NCBI RefSeq assembly: GCF_050942425.1
Contig: NZ_CP192063.1
Coordinates: forward strand, 9,176,001-9,240,000
Origin: Actinoallomurus sp050942425
GTDB taxonomy: Bacteria; Actinomycetota; Actinomycetes; Streptosporangiales; Streptosporangiaceae
Reading direction: 5' to 3'
Length of the DNA: 64,000 nt
A program made the translations under genes and the position numbers. The notes below the pieces were generated by a model, which worked only from the letters and a program-made list of their open reading frames with translations, did no database searches and was not told the origin of the DNA. Below, piece after piece: positions 1 through 8,022 of this stretch (within the stretch, counting starts at the first letter, position 1; each line of letters opens with the position of its first letter).

Positions 1-56
1 GACAAGCCCTCCTCCACAACCAGTCGGTCCGCAAAACCTACCTCGGCGAGGACTGA
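1..56 (+). CDS. C-terminal end of an ABC transporter ATP-binding protein (partial)
   Basis: The window opens inside a reading frame (frame 3) that ends with ...RKTYLGED and a TGA at 54-56. The ending VRxxYLGE(D) is typical of the last residues of LivF/LivG/LptB-type ABC ATPases of branched-chain amino acid and related uptake systems. Only about 17 residues are present, so neither the substrate nor the family can be fixed. The next gene begins 36 bp downstream on the same strand. Confidence 0.45.
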   Translation, partial: QALLHNQSVRKTYLGED

Positions 57-91
57 GTGGCACTGCATGCGTCGGCGAGGTTTCCGGCGAT

Positions 92-2560
92 ATGAAAGCG
101 AAGATTGATCCACTGTACGCAGTGGCGATAACCACTGCTGTTCTCGCCGTCTCGGCCACCGCCCCTCTGACGGCCTTCGCGTCAGCGCCCGCCCTTGCCC
201 TGGCATTCTGGAGGAATCTCCTAGGGTCAGCGACAAATGGTGCCATCGTCGCCGCACTTCGTCGGGGTGAGTTCCGCCGCGTATACTCCGGTGAGCGTCG
301 AGTCGTACGGCGCGAGCAATACCGCTTCTTGATTCCGGGCGTCCTGGCATCCCTTTGCTTGGCGGTGCATTTCGCCGCGTTCATGTCAAGTGCCAAGCTG
401 ACGTCCGTGGCCATGTCAACGGCCCTCATCGCGATCCTGCCCGTCTGTCAGGCTCTGATCTCGGTCGCACAGGGACAACGCCTGTCGCGTCGTGTCTGGA
501 TCGGCCTGGCCGTGGCCGTGATCGGGGCGGCCGCCGCAGGTGGTCTCGACATCCGGTCCGGCGGTAACGCGCTGCTCGGGGATCTCCTCGCCGTGGTGGG
601 AGCCGTGGCACAGGCCGGCTATACCTCCCTCAGCGAGCGCGCACGGAGCGGGCTGAGCACCCCTTTGTACTCCGCGTTGAGTTCCTTCGTCTGCGCGATA
701 GGGCTGCTGGTGGCCTGCCTGGCCACCGGTACGCCACTCATGCATTTCGATCGGAACACCGAACTCGCACTCCTCGGCCTGCTCATACTGCCCCAGCTTC
801 TCGGCCTGGGTTCGCTGAATTTCGCTTTCGGCAGGGGATCTGCGACGACCACGAGCGTGCTGCTCCTGCTGGAGTCGCCGGTAGCCGCGGTCGTCGCGTG
901 GCTGTGGATGGGCCAGGCGCCGAAGCTGTCGACTCTGCCCGGCCTCCTGCTCATCATCGTCGGTGCCGCCGTGGTGGTCACCAGCAGCGCCAAACAGACT
1001 GAAAGCCTCATAAGCCGACATTCGGGAGAATTTCCCCTACCCTCGTTCGCCGCACATGATCCGTTCGCGGCGGCCGAGCGTGACACGCGTGCCATGGTCT
1101 CGGCCTCATCGTGGCCCGTCGCCCCGCCGCAGCAGCGGGAGAACCTCATCGCGGACCGCATGCTCGCCACGCCCGACGGCAGTCGGTGGCTGTTCGGCGC
1201 CTGGGGCCGCTGGTACCGCTGGACCCCTGCCGACCGTCAGTGGTGCCTCTTCCCACCGCCGCAACTGCGCATCACCCGCGTGTCCGCGAACCCGCTGCGC
1301 CAGGGCATGCCGGTCCCGCCGATACCTCCGAACGTGGTGCCCACGGGCCTCGACCTCGCGTACGACCCGCCGTCCCCGCCGGCGTTCGTCGACGCGGGCA
1401 TCCGGCCGGAGGTCACCGCTCGCGTACGCGCGGCCGTCGAGTCCGCCGCCGCCCTGCCGGCGCCGGACTACCCGCACTGGTGGGAGCTCTTCTCCCCGTC
1501 GACGCCGAGTACCGTGCCCGTCACCTGGGGAGTCATGCTCTGGTGCGCCACCGCCCCGGTCTTCGACTCGCGCCTCGACGGGCAACTCCTCGACCTCTGG
1601 TCCGCGCACCGCGCACGCCCCCTGGCGGACATCGACGGCCCGCGCTGGCTGACCCCGCCGCCGCTGGAGTCGCTGGTCGCCCTGTACGCCGGACGGCTCC
1701 GCGCGGGCCGCGTCGACGCGGCCGTGGTCATCCTCCGTACGATGTCGGCGATCGCGAGCGCCATCCGTGAGGACGCACGCTTCCAGCCGCGCGCCGACGC
1801 GCTGCTCTCGATGCTCGACACTCCCCTGCAGAACCCCACGGTCGACTACGGCGTGCTCGGGTACGGCGACCAGGCCGTCGTGCAGCAGTGGCTGACCCGC
1901 TGCCCACCGGCGCTGTCCCCGTCCCTGCGCGCGGAGGCCTCGGCGGGCGAACACTTCCGTAACGCGTACTACGACCTCGCCGCGGCCGTGACCCCGGTCG
2001 CGGGCAATCCGTCCTCGCGGGGTTACCTCGAGCCCCGGCTGATCGCCGCCGCGCTCCTGGCAGCCGATCTGGCGGTTGTACGCCAGGACGTGTCGAGCCA
2101 GGTCATCGGCTGGCTCGACCCGCAGATGAGCGAGGTCATGCGGGCGATGCTGATCCAGCGCGACCATCCGCTGCGCGCGCTGTGGCCGGAGGGCGGCCGT
2201 CTGCCCCGCTCGCTCCAAGAGCGGATGGACTCGGTGGAGCCGTCGGTACGCGGCACGCTGCTGGCGACGATGTACGGCGCGGACCTGGCGTGGTGCCGGC
2301 TCGGCGGCGGCATCCCGGCGAGGCCGCGTGGCTTCCCGTCGCCGGTGGCGATCCTGTCCGAGATCATCGGCCCTGGCCGTGCGACGTCCGGGTCGTCATC
2401 GGAGCCGGTGTCGCACGCGCCGGGCATCGCGCCGCTCGCCCACCAGTACCCGCCCGACCCGAACCATCCGGGCGCGACGTCGATCGACAGGGTCGACCGC
2501 TCGAAAGCTGCGACCGCGGCTGCGAGCGCGGGAGAAGGTCATCAGACGGAAGGGTTGTGA
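92..2560 (+). CDS. EamA/DMT-family transporter fused to a large soluble C-terminal domain
   Basis: 822 aa. Residues about 1-300 are a ten-helix drug/metabolite transporter (EamA) with typical alternating hydrophobic segments, for example around residues 105-125 and 280-300. EamA proteins usually end near residue 300. Here the frame continues without a stop into about 500 mostly soluble residues. That part begins near residue 330 and holds a Trp-rich motif (SRWLFGAWGRWYRW, then PADRQW), followed by helical sequence and a low-complexity Ser/Pro/His tail. The soluble part resembles cytosolic accessory proteins I associate with actinobacterial T7SS loci, but that is a weak impression. An ATG at 1093 (MVSASSW) could start a separate protein, so this may be a true fusion or two genes joined by loss of a stop. 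No clear ribosome-binding site precedes 92. The 3' end abuts a LysR-gene remnant. Confidence 0.75.
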   Translation: MKAKIDPLYAVAITTAVLAVSATAPLTAFASAPALALAFWRNLLGSATNGAIVAALRRGEFRRVYSGERRVVRREQYRFLIPGVLASLCLAVHFAAFMSSAKLTSVAMSTALIAILPVCQALISVAQGQRLSRRVWIGLAVAVIGAAAAGGLDIRSGGNALLGDLLAVVGAVAQAGYTSLSERARSGLSTPLYSALSSFVCAIGLLVACLATGTPLMHFDRNTELALLGLLILPQLLGLGSLNFAFGRGSATTTSVLLLLESPVAAVVAWLWMGQAPKLSTLPGLLLIIVGAAVVVTSSAKQTESLISRHSGEFPLPSFAAHDPFAAAERDTRAMVSASSWPVAPPQQRENLIADRMLATPDGSRWLFGAWGRWYRWTPADRQWCLFPPPQLRITRVSANPLRQGMPVPPIPPNVVPTGLDLAYDPPSPPAFVDAGIRPEVTARVRAAVESAAALPAPDYPHWWELFSPSTPSTVPVTWGVMLWCATAPVFDSRLDGQLLDLWSAHRARPLADIDGPRWLTPPPLESLVALYAGRLRAGRVDAAVVILRTMSAIASAIREDARFQPRADALLSMLDTPLQNPTVDYGVLGYGDQAVVQQWLTRCPPALSPSLRAEASAGEHFRNAYYDLAAAVTPVAGNPSSRGYLEPRLIAAALLAADLAVVRQDVSSQVIGWLDPQMSEVMRAMLIQRDHPLRALWPEGGRLPRSLQERMDSVEPSVRGTLLATMYGADLAWCRLGGGIPARPRGFPSPVAILSEIIGPGRATSGSSSEPVSHAPGIAPLAHQYPPDPNHPGATSIDRVDRSKAATAAASAGEGHQTEGL

Positions 2561-2612
2561 TCCAGGGCGCGTCTCTTGGCCTACCCGTTCATCCGCGCGA
2601 GCCGGCGTCTTT
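2557..2612 (-). pseudogene. Remnant of the 3' end of a LysR-type wHTH gene
   Basis: About 55 bp (CCCGTTCATCCGCGCGAGCC and flanks) match the 3' end and stop region of the stand-alone LysR genes at 52635-52931 and 11981-12277, and closely match 5165-5220. Only the tail is left. It overlaps the stop codon of the EamA fusion gene, so the boundary looks like a recombination joint. Confidence 0.5.
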
Positions 2613-2675
2613 CGTATCAGGCCCCGGCCGTACGGATGCGGGCACGATATATGTCCGAAAAGAGGCGAACCACGG

Positions 2676-3065
2676 TCACCAACGGCCGGGTTCGGGCCTT
2701 GCCTCGTCCGGACTGTTCACCGGCCAGGGCGGTACGGTTGCCGCGACCACACGCAGCCGCTGCGCACCGGCCCGGAATTGGAACGTCGTGCCCAGTGGAA
2801 TGGTCAGGCAGATACCCGGCTCCAACACCGTGACCTCCTCGCGACCGCCCTGGCTACGCCATATTTCACCTGCCCCGGAGGTGACGAACCAGATCTCCTC
2901 GACGGTGGCGTGGGACACCGCCTTGGCCGTCTCCCCCGGCGCGAGCTCGAATTGGGCGAAGCTCGCCGCCCCCGCGAGTACGCACAGCGGCCGCACTGCC
3001 GAACCGTCCGGCGCGGTCACCTCAGGAGCCTCGTCGAGACGTACCGTACTGAAGCGCTCTGTCAT
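2676..3065 (-). CDS. Small cupin-domain protein
   Basis: 129 aa from the ATG at 3065. A GTG at 3089 would give 137 aa, but it has no ribosome-binding site, whereas GTGGAGG lies directly before the ATG (spacing is short). One cupin beta-barrel is visible: SHATVEEIWFVTSGAGE is the first conserved cupin motif with a His and Glu cluster, and PGICLTIPLGTTFQFRAG is the second. The second motif lacks its usual His, so metal binding may be altered. Substrate unknown. It is divergent from the P450 gene with about 190 bp between them, so the two could share a control region. The function may be a sensor, isomerase or small-molecule-binding protein; the sequence does not decide. Confidence 0.75.
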   Translation of the reverse strand: MTERFSTVRLDEAPEVTAPDGSAVRPLCVLAGAASFAQFELAPGETAKAVSHATVEEIWFVTSGAGEIWRSQGGREEVTVLEPGICLTIPLGTTFQFRAGAQRLRVVAATVPPWPVNSPDEARPEPGRW

Positions 3066-3116
3066 AACCTCCACGTTAAGGAAGTCCACAGCCGAGCGCG
3101 TGCGGTCATCTATGCA

Positions 3117-3171
3117 AGATCACAACCTTTTCAGCTGATGATCGCCTGCTGCGGTTGTGCTGACCTGAACC
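3117..3171 (+). repeat. Copy 1 of a recurrent ~54-bp element
   Basis: The conserved core runs CATAACC-TTTT-GGCTGATGATC, then CCTG-TCG-GGTTGTGCTGA and CTGGAACC (consensus of three copies). The other copies are at 8161-8214 (minus) and 12608-12662 (plus). This copy points toward the P450 gene, whose ATG starts 86 bp after it. It has no coding content; it could be a promoter or an operator. Confidence 0.6.
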
Positions 3172-3257
3172 GCTTCGCCCTCCTAATGTGATTCAATTTA
3201 TCCGACCCAAGAGAGCCATAACTCGGGCTGCCAGAGCCTCGACGAGGAGGCGTGACG

Positions 3258-4511
3258 ATGTCGCTGACGGTGGACGAGGCGGGCCGGATGCTCGCCAACC
3301 CAGGCGCGTACGCCGACGACCGGCGGTTCCACGAGTCGCTGGCGCTGCTGCGCCGCGAGTCCCCGGTGCACCGGGTCGACGACGTGCCGGCTTACAACCC
3401 GTTCTGGGCGATCACCAAGCACGCGGACGTGCTCGAGATCGAGCGCAATCATCAGTTGTTCCTGAACGCGCCGCGCCCCGTGCTCGCCACCGCCGAGTTC
3501 GACGAGCTGAACCGGCAGCGAGAAGAGCAGGGCGTCGCGCTGCGCACGCTCATCCACATGGACGATCCCGACCACCGGGTCATCCGGGCGATCGGCGCCG
3601 ACTGGTTCCGGCCCCGGGCCATGCGCGCGCTGGAGCCGCGGGTCAAGGAGCTGGCCAAGCGGTACGTCGACCGCATGGTGGAGCGCGGCGGCGAGTGCGA
3701 CTTCGTCCAGGACATCGCCGTGCACTTCCCGCTGTACGTGATCCTGTCGCTGCTCGGGCTCCCCGAAAGCGACTTCGACCGGATGCTCAAACTCACCCAG
3801 GAGCTGTTCGGCGGCGACGACACCGAGTTCCAGCGCGGCACCACACCTGAGGAGAAGCTGCAGGTCCTCCTGGAGTTCTTCGCTTACTTCCAGGAGCTCA
3901 CCCAGGCCCGCCGCATCGACCCGACCGACGACCTGGCCTCGGCCATCGCCAACGCGAGGATCGACGGCGAGCCGCTCAACGACTTCGACACCGCCTCCTA
4001 CTATGTGATCATCGCCACCGCCGGGCACGACACCACCAGCTCGACGATCTCCGGCGGGCTGCACGCGCTGATCCAGAACCCGGGCGAGCTGGCCCGGCTG
4101 CGCGACAAGCCCGAGCTGATGCCGCTCGCGGTGGACGAGATGATCCGCTGGGTGACGCCGGTGAAAGAGTTCATGCGCACCGCCACCAAGGACTACGAGC
4201 TGCGCGGCGTCACGATCCGCGAGGGCGATTCCGTGCTGCTGTCCTACCCTTCCGCCAACCGGGACGAGGAGGTCTTCGCCGACCCGTTCCGTTTCGACGT
4301 CGGCCGCGACCCCAACAAGCACCTGGCGTTCGGGTTCGGCGTGCACTACTGCCTGGGCGCGGCGCTGGCGCGCATCGAGGTCCGCGCGTTCTATGAGGAA
4401 CTGCTCCCGCGGCTGCGGTCGATCGAGCTCGCCGGGGAACCGGAGAACATCGCGACCTTGTTCGTCGGCGGGCTCAAGCGCCTGCCCGTCCGCTACGACA
4501 TCGCCCCCTAG
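3258..4511 (+). CDS. Cytochrome P450 monooxygenase
   Basis: 417 aa, the usual length of a soluble class I bacterial P450. The I-helix oxygen-binding motif AGHDTTS, the K-helix EMIR (ExxR) and the heme loop FGFGVHYCLGAALAR with the Cys ligand are all intact. It therefore should bind heme and activate oxygen using electrons from a ferredoxin and reductase encoded elsewhere. The ATG at 3258 was chosen because AGGAGG lies 7 nt upstream; the in-frame GTG at 3252 sits only 1 nt after it. No ferredoxin gene or biosynthetic cluster is nearby, so the substrate is unknown. The gene stands alone between the divergent cupin and an inverted-repeat structure immediately after its stop. Confidence 0.95.
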   Translation: MSLTVDEAGRMLANPGAYADDRRFHESLALLRRESPVHRVDDVPAYNPFWAITKHADVLEIERNHQLFLNAPRPVLATAEFDELNRQREEQGVALRTLIHMDDPDHRVIRAIGADWFRPRAMRALEPRVKELAKRYVDRMVERGGECDFVQDIAVHFPLYVILSLLGLPESDFDRMLKLTQELFGGDDTEFQRGTTPEEKLQVLLEFFAYFQELTQARRIDPTDDLASAIANARIDGEPLNDFDTASYYVIIATAGHDTTSSTISGGLHALIQNPGELARLRDKPELMPLAVDEMIRWVTPVKEFMRTATKDYELRGVTIREGDSVLLSYPSANRDEEVFADPFRFDVGRDPNKHLAFGFGVHYCLGAALARIEVRAFYEELLPRLRSIELAGEPENIATLFVGGLKRLPVRYDIAP

Positions 4512-4513
4512 TA

Positions 4514-4605
4514 GAGCCTGTCTCGAAGTCCCGCTGTCCTACTGCGCGGTGTCCAGGCAGCATCTGGACACCACTCGCTACGAACGGAGACCTCGGGACA
4601 GGCCC
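4514..4605 (+). repeat. Nested inverted repeats after the P450 gene (terminator or MITE-like)
   Basis: The outer arms GAGCCTGTCTCGAAGT (4514-4529) and ACCTCGGGACAGGCCC (4590-4605) pair at 13 of 16 positions. Inside is a perfect 9-bp stem, GGTGTCCAG (4548-4556) with CTGGACACC (4564-4572) and a 7-nt loop. It begins 3 nt after the P450 stop. The outer ends resemble IS/MITE termini of actinomycetes. The inner hairpin could act as a terminator. From 4606 to 4757 I see nothing else. Confidence 0.55.
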
Positions 4606-4757
4606 TGAACGAGATCGGTCGTCACAATCTGATATTGGACGCCCTCGCTGTGTCTGCGCACCAAGATCCCTTGGGATCAATCATCTAATACGCGCTCGAC
4701 GAAATCCGAGCACGAGAGCTGATCAGGTACGCCGGCACCACCGCGTATCGAGCGGTT

Positions 4758-4994
4758 TTACCACCACCACAACGCCCAGCCTCCGCTGACCTGCTGGCAG
4801 TTGAATCCGTGGAGCTTACCCTGCTGAGCGAGAACATTCCCGTCATACTGACAGGCATTGTAGGTGGGGTAGACCACACCTTGACGCGGAATCCAGTCAG
4901 CGGACGCGGCTGAGGCACCCGCGAGACTGAACGTCATGGCCGCAACAGCAATACCGGTGGCGACGCCCAACCGGCGGAAAGTAAGGGACCGCAA
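4758..4994 (-). CDS. Small secreted protein
   Basis: 78 aa. The TTG start at 4994 is supported by AAGGGAG with 6-nt spacing. A signal peptide is clear: MRSLTFRR, then a hydrophobic core GIAVAAMTFSLAG, with likely cleavage after ASAASA and before DW. The mature part has about 45 residues with two cysteines (NACQYD and GFNCQQ), probably one disulfide, and ends in the aromatic tail GGWALWWW. It belongs to a broad type of tiny exported actinobacterial proteins of unknown function. The aromatic tail suggests contact with membrane or cell wall, which is inference. Confidence 0.75.
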   Translation of the reverse strand: MRSLTFRRLGVATGIAVAAMTFSLAGASAASADWIPRQGVVYPTYNACQYDGNVLAQQGKLHGFNCQQVSGGWALWWW

Positions 4995-5164
4995 TGCATT
5001 CTCCCTTCAATCAAGCTCGGGGATCACCTAGCCCGGCGATGAAAATCACCTACCAAAGCAAAGGAGGATTAGCGAATTATGAAGGAGAATCGAGTACCTG
5101 GCCGCCGATGGGCAGACGCCGAACTCGAGACGGCACGACCGCAACAAGAGATCACCAGGCGGAA

Positions 5165-5345
5165 CGGTCGTGAACCAGGGCGCGCCCCTTGACCTACTCG
5201 TTCATCTGCGCGAGCCGGCCAGGGTTTCGGCCTCGTCGGGTTCGGCCCAGCTGCGCGAATCGGTGAGCGCGTCCACCGCGTCCACGATGGCCCGGGCCTC
5301 GGCCACGACCCGCGTGCCCGCCGGGGTCAGGGTGACCCGTCTGCG
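5165..5345 (-). pseudogene. 3' half of a LysR-type wHTH gene (remnant)
   Basis: 5206-5340 is strongly similar to the 3' part of the stand-alone LysR genes (residues about 60-98: VTPAG..VVAEARAIL..VDAL..SR-WA-PDEA). The helix-turn-helix half is missing. The sequence switches abruptly to the cupin gene near 5345, and the stop codon of that cupin gene (5327) lies inside the remnant. The breakpoint therefore probably replaced the native 3' end of the cupin gene. Confidence 0.65.
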
Positions 5346-6037
5346 GCCGAGATCGGCTCGTGCAGAAAGAGAATCGTGCAGCCCGTCCTGCTGAAGGTCT
5401 GATGCTCGATGGGGTGCGGGTAGTCGACGAAGTCACCCTTGGCCCGGTGCGCCGTGTGCCGGTGCCCGTCGGGAAACACCAGTTCGTCGTCGGCCTCACC
5501 GTCGAGGAACAGGAAGCGGTGTGCCGTCCGGTGCGGATGCCGGGGTGAGGAGGCGCCCGGCTCGAAATAGGACAACCCGACGACCCGTTCGTCGAATTCT
5601 TCGTCGAAAGCGACGTCGAGGAGCAGCCGGAACCACTGGCCCGGACCCGACTCCTGCCATCCCTCCGGGCTGAACACGTCATCGGCTGGGGCTCCCAGCC
5701 GCTTGCCGGTCAGTACGAGGGCCAGGGCGCCGTCAGCGCTGGACACGACGGCGTCCCCGTTCCCGGGCATCGCGGCATACGCCCCACACCGATGGTCCGT
5801 GCGGGGACCGGTGCCAGCGGCCGCAGTCGAGAGCCGGCCGTCCAGCACGAGAATCCGGTCGTCCGCGGACCCACCGATGGTGCATTCGCTTCCAGCGGCG
5901 AGCCTCAGCAGCGAGAACGAGTCGCCTTGGGCGGAGTTCAACAGCACCTTCGTCCAGATTCCCGGCACCCGCGCGCCGTCGCTGCGGAGCGCGGCCACCC
6001 ACCTGGCGGGGCTGAAGCTTGATGTGTGGCTCGGCAT
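5327..6037 (-). CDS. Two-domain (bicupin-like) protein, C terminus altered
   Basis: 236 aa. The ATG at 6037 is well supported by GGAGGAGAGAA just upstream. The N-terminal half (residues 8-110) and the C-terminal half (about 125-225) each look like a cupin barrel. The second half has a metal-site-like cluster PRHPHRTAHRFLFLDGE and later HPIEHQTF. This layout resembles cupins that sense or modify small molecules, such as ChrR-type or quercetinase-like proteins; the exact reaction is not evident. The last residues (AADGSP) and the stop are supplied by a LysR-gene remnant, so the original C terminus is probably lost. The start overlaps the tail of the open frame of an MmyB-type fragment upstream. 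Confidence 0.7.
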   Translation of the reverse strand: MPSHTSSFSPARWVAALRSDGARVPGIWTKVLLNSAQGDSFSLLRLAAGSECTIGGSADDRILVLDGRLSTAAAGTGPRTDHRCGAYAAMPGNGDAVVSSADGALALVLTGKRLGAPADDVFSPEGWQESGPGQWFRLLLDVAFDEEFDERVVGLSYFEPGASSPRHPHRTAHRFLFLDGEADDELVFPDGHRHTAHRAKGDFVDYPHPIEHQTFSRTGCTILFLHEPISAADGSP

Positions 6038-6086
6038 TTCTCTCCTCCGCTGGTTCGACGACGCTGCCGGATTGCTCCTGTTGATA

Positions 6087-6365
6087 TCCGCCCAAGGCAG
6101 TTACCTCGTCCACGAGCGCGGCGAGCGAGGTGTCGGCCGGGTAGCGCAAGGCCGCGGTCCGGAGCCGAGCGACGAGCATGGTCTCGAAGCCGGCCCCGCG
6201 CTCGACGGTCCGGCTGACCCGGCTGGGCGCACCGCCGAAGGTGCGCCACGCGAGGTTCCCGTCCCAGGGGTGCGCGGTCGGCTCCCCGCACCCCAGTGCC
6301 GCCCACGCGCTGTTCCAGGCGACCACGTTCCACGCGCGTCGCACAGGAGCATCGGAGTGGGTCAT
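6087..6365 (-). pseudogene. Fragment of an MmyB-type (XRE family) regulator ligand-binding domain
   Basis: The frame opens with an ATG at 6365 that overlaps the kinase stop (ATGA). It reads RRAWNVVAWNSAWAALG, a later RYPADTSLAALVDEVTALG and spacing typical of the MmyB-like ligand-binding domain of actinobacterial XRE regulators (normally W-V-AWN-A...DP..LAALV.EL). The helix-turn-helix half is absent and similarity fades after about 93 residues, after which the frame runs antisense-like through the cupin gene. I regard it as a broken gene piece captured between the kinase and the cupin gene. Confidence 0.5.
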
Positions 6366-7960
6366 TGCCAGGTGTTGCTCGCCCATATCGCGCTGTCGTT
6401 CTTGTCCTTGATCACCAGATTGGCGTCTGGCTGCAGCACCATCGTCGAATTGTCGTGGCCCTGGCATCCCGCGCCCCAGACCGGCCGATTGTCCGTGGTC
6501 GAGATGACCAGGTTGCCGTCGGTCTGAAGCGTGGCGTGGGACCCGGGCCGGTTGGTCCCGGTGGCCCAGATGGGCTTGCCGCTCTTGTCGCGGAGCACGA
6601 GGTTTCCGTCGGTCTGCATGGTCAGCACGATGCGATTCGTCCGCACGCTGCTGCCCGGGGTCAGAACGTACGGGGCGTGCAGCACGCGGGTCGTCCACGG
6701 CGGCCCGCCCGCCGACGGCAGTTCGGCCGACGCGGTCTGGGCGTCGGCGGGCTTACGGTGTGGGACCGAGGACTTGGTGCTCGCCGCGGCCTGCGGTTTG
6801 CGGCTCTTGCTCGGGGAGACCGTCGGGTGCTGCTGCTGGTCACCGGGCTGCGTGGTGGTGGCCGTGGCCGTCACCGCCGGGCTGGTCTGTGTCGCCGCCG
6901 GTCTCAGCTTGATGACCCCCGTAGCCGCGGCCACACCGGCCGCGAACGCGGCTACGGCGATGGTGGCCGCCACCGGGAGCACCCACATGCGGCGAGTGCG
7001 CTTTCCATCGCCGGTTTTGTTATCGGGTCCCTTCTCGGCGGCCGGGGGCGCCGTGGGGGTGGAGGCCGACGGTGTGCCCTCGGCCACCTGGCGGAGCCGC
7101 TCGATGACCTGAGCACCGCTGGGCCGCTGTTCTGGGTCCTTGTCGAGCATGGCCATGATCAGCGGGGTGAGCGGCCCGCCGTGGATCGGGTCGGCCGGCC
7201 GCGCGTTCATGATCGCGTGGAAGGTCGCCTCCGGGACGTTGCGCCGGAAGGGTGAGTAGCCCTCGACCGCCCTGTACAGGACGACGCCGAGGGAGAAGAA
7301 GTCCGACGCGGGCACGGCGGCCCTTCCCAGCACCCGCTCGGGGGGAACGGTCTCGGCGGAGCCCACCAGGGTGTTCGTGGCGGTGAGCGCCTGCTCCCCC
7401 TGAATCTGGGCGAGGCCGAAGTCGGTGAGGACGACCCGGCCGTCGTCGGCGATCATGATGTTGTGCGGCTTGACGTCCCGGTGCAGCACACCCACCGCGT
7501 GCGCGGCGACCAGTGCCTCCGCGACCGGCAGCGCGACCTTCGCCACCTGCTGGGGCGACAGTAGGCCCTCGTCCATCAGGTCGGCCAGATTCCGGCCCTT
7601 GATCAGCTCCATGACGATCAACGGCCGCCCGGAATCGCGGACAACGTCGAGGATGTCGACCACGGCCGGGTGTGAGATCTGTGCGGCGGCCCTCGCCTCC
7701 CGCTCCAGCCTCGCCACCATGACCTCGCGGCTCTCGCCCCCTAGATGCGGCGCGAGGTGGGGTTCCTTGATCGCGACGTCCTCACCGCGAACGGCGTCCC
7801 ATGCCCGCCAGACGGTACCCATGCCCCCCTTGCCCAGCGGCGCCACGAGCCGATACCGGCCCGCGATCATGGGCGCCGCCGCATCCTGTGGCGCCCCTTG
7901 CCCGTCCACGGATGTCTCGTCCGACATGCCTTCATCAGGGCGGTCTTGTGCGGAACTCAT
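6362..7960 (-). CDS. Membrane Ser/Thr protein kinase with extracellular lectin domain
   Basis: 532 aa from the ATG at 7960 (MSSAQ); an ATG at 7927 is an alternative. The kinase domain is complete: Gly loop GKGGMG (about 43-48), VAIK lysine (65), HRDVKPHN catalytic loop (about 160), DFG (about 180) and an APE-like VPPERV. A Pro/Thr-rich linker, one transmembrane helix (about 326-352) and a second Ser/Pro stalk follow. The last about 110 residues (420-532) are a bulb-lectin (mannose-binding type) domain with three QxDxNLV-type repeats. The kinase therefore faces the cytosol and the lectin faces outside, which suggests sensing of a glycan or cell-wall component. The ectodomain is a close paralogue of the lectin protein next to EccC (53883-54650). 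The 5' flank carries a remnant of such a lectin gene, so the kinase seems to have been assembled by recombination. Confidence 0.93.
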   Translation of the reverse strand: MSSAQDRPDEGMSDETSVDGQGAPQDAAAPMIAGRYRLVAPLGKGGMGTVWRAWDAVRGEDVAIKEPHLAPHLGGESREVMVARLEREARAAAQISHPAVVDILDVVRDSGRPLIVMELIKGRNLADLMDEGLLSPQQVAKVALPVAEALVAAHAVGVLHRDVKPHNIMIADDGRVVLTDFGLAQIQGEQALTATNTLVGSAETVPPERVLGRAAVPASDFFSLGVVLYRAVEGYSPFRRNVPEATFHAIMNARPADPIHGGPLTPLIMAMLDKDPEQRPSGAQVIERLRQVAEGTPSASTPTAPPAAEKGPDNKTGDGKRTRRMWVLPVAATIAVAAFAAGVAAATGVIKLRPAATQTSPAVTATATTTQPGDQQQHPTVSPSKSRKPQAAASTKSSVPHRKPADAQTASAELPSAGGPPWTTRVLHAPYVLTPGSSVRTNRIVLTMQTDGNLVLRDKSGKPIWATGTNRPGSHATLQTDGNLVISTTDNRPVWGAGCQGHDNSTMVLQPDANLVIKDKNDSAIWASNTWQ

Positions 7961-7971
7961 GAATCTGGTTT

Positions 7972-8022
7972 CTAACGCAGCGAGGCGCGCTGCCGTCGTT
8001 CGGTCGTCTTCTGGTCGCTCAC
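7972..8022 (-). pseudogene. Leftover 5' end of a lectin-type gene ahead of the kinase
   Basis: A GTG at 8022 with AAGGAG 6 nt upstream starts a 16-codon frame, MSDQKTTERRQRASLR, ending at TAG 7972. It matches the N terminus of the lectin protein at 53883-54650 (MSDPKTTEMQRRQRAGL). The DNA upstream is also similar (CCCGATTCCGAC...AGAACC). It is out of frame with the kinase. It could be translated as a leader peptide, but it is best explained as the scar of a gene fusion. Confidence 0.65.
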
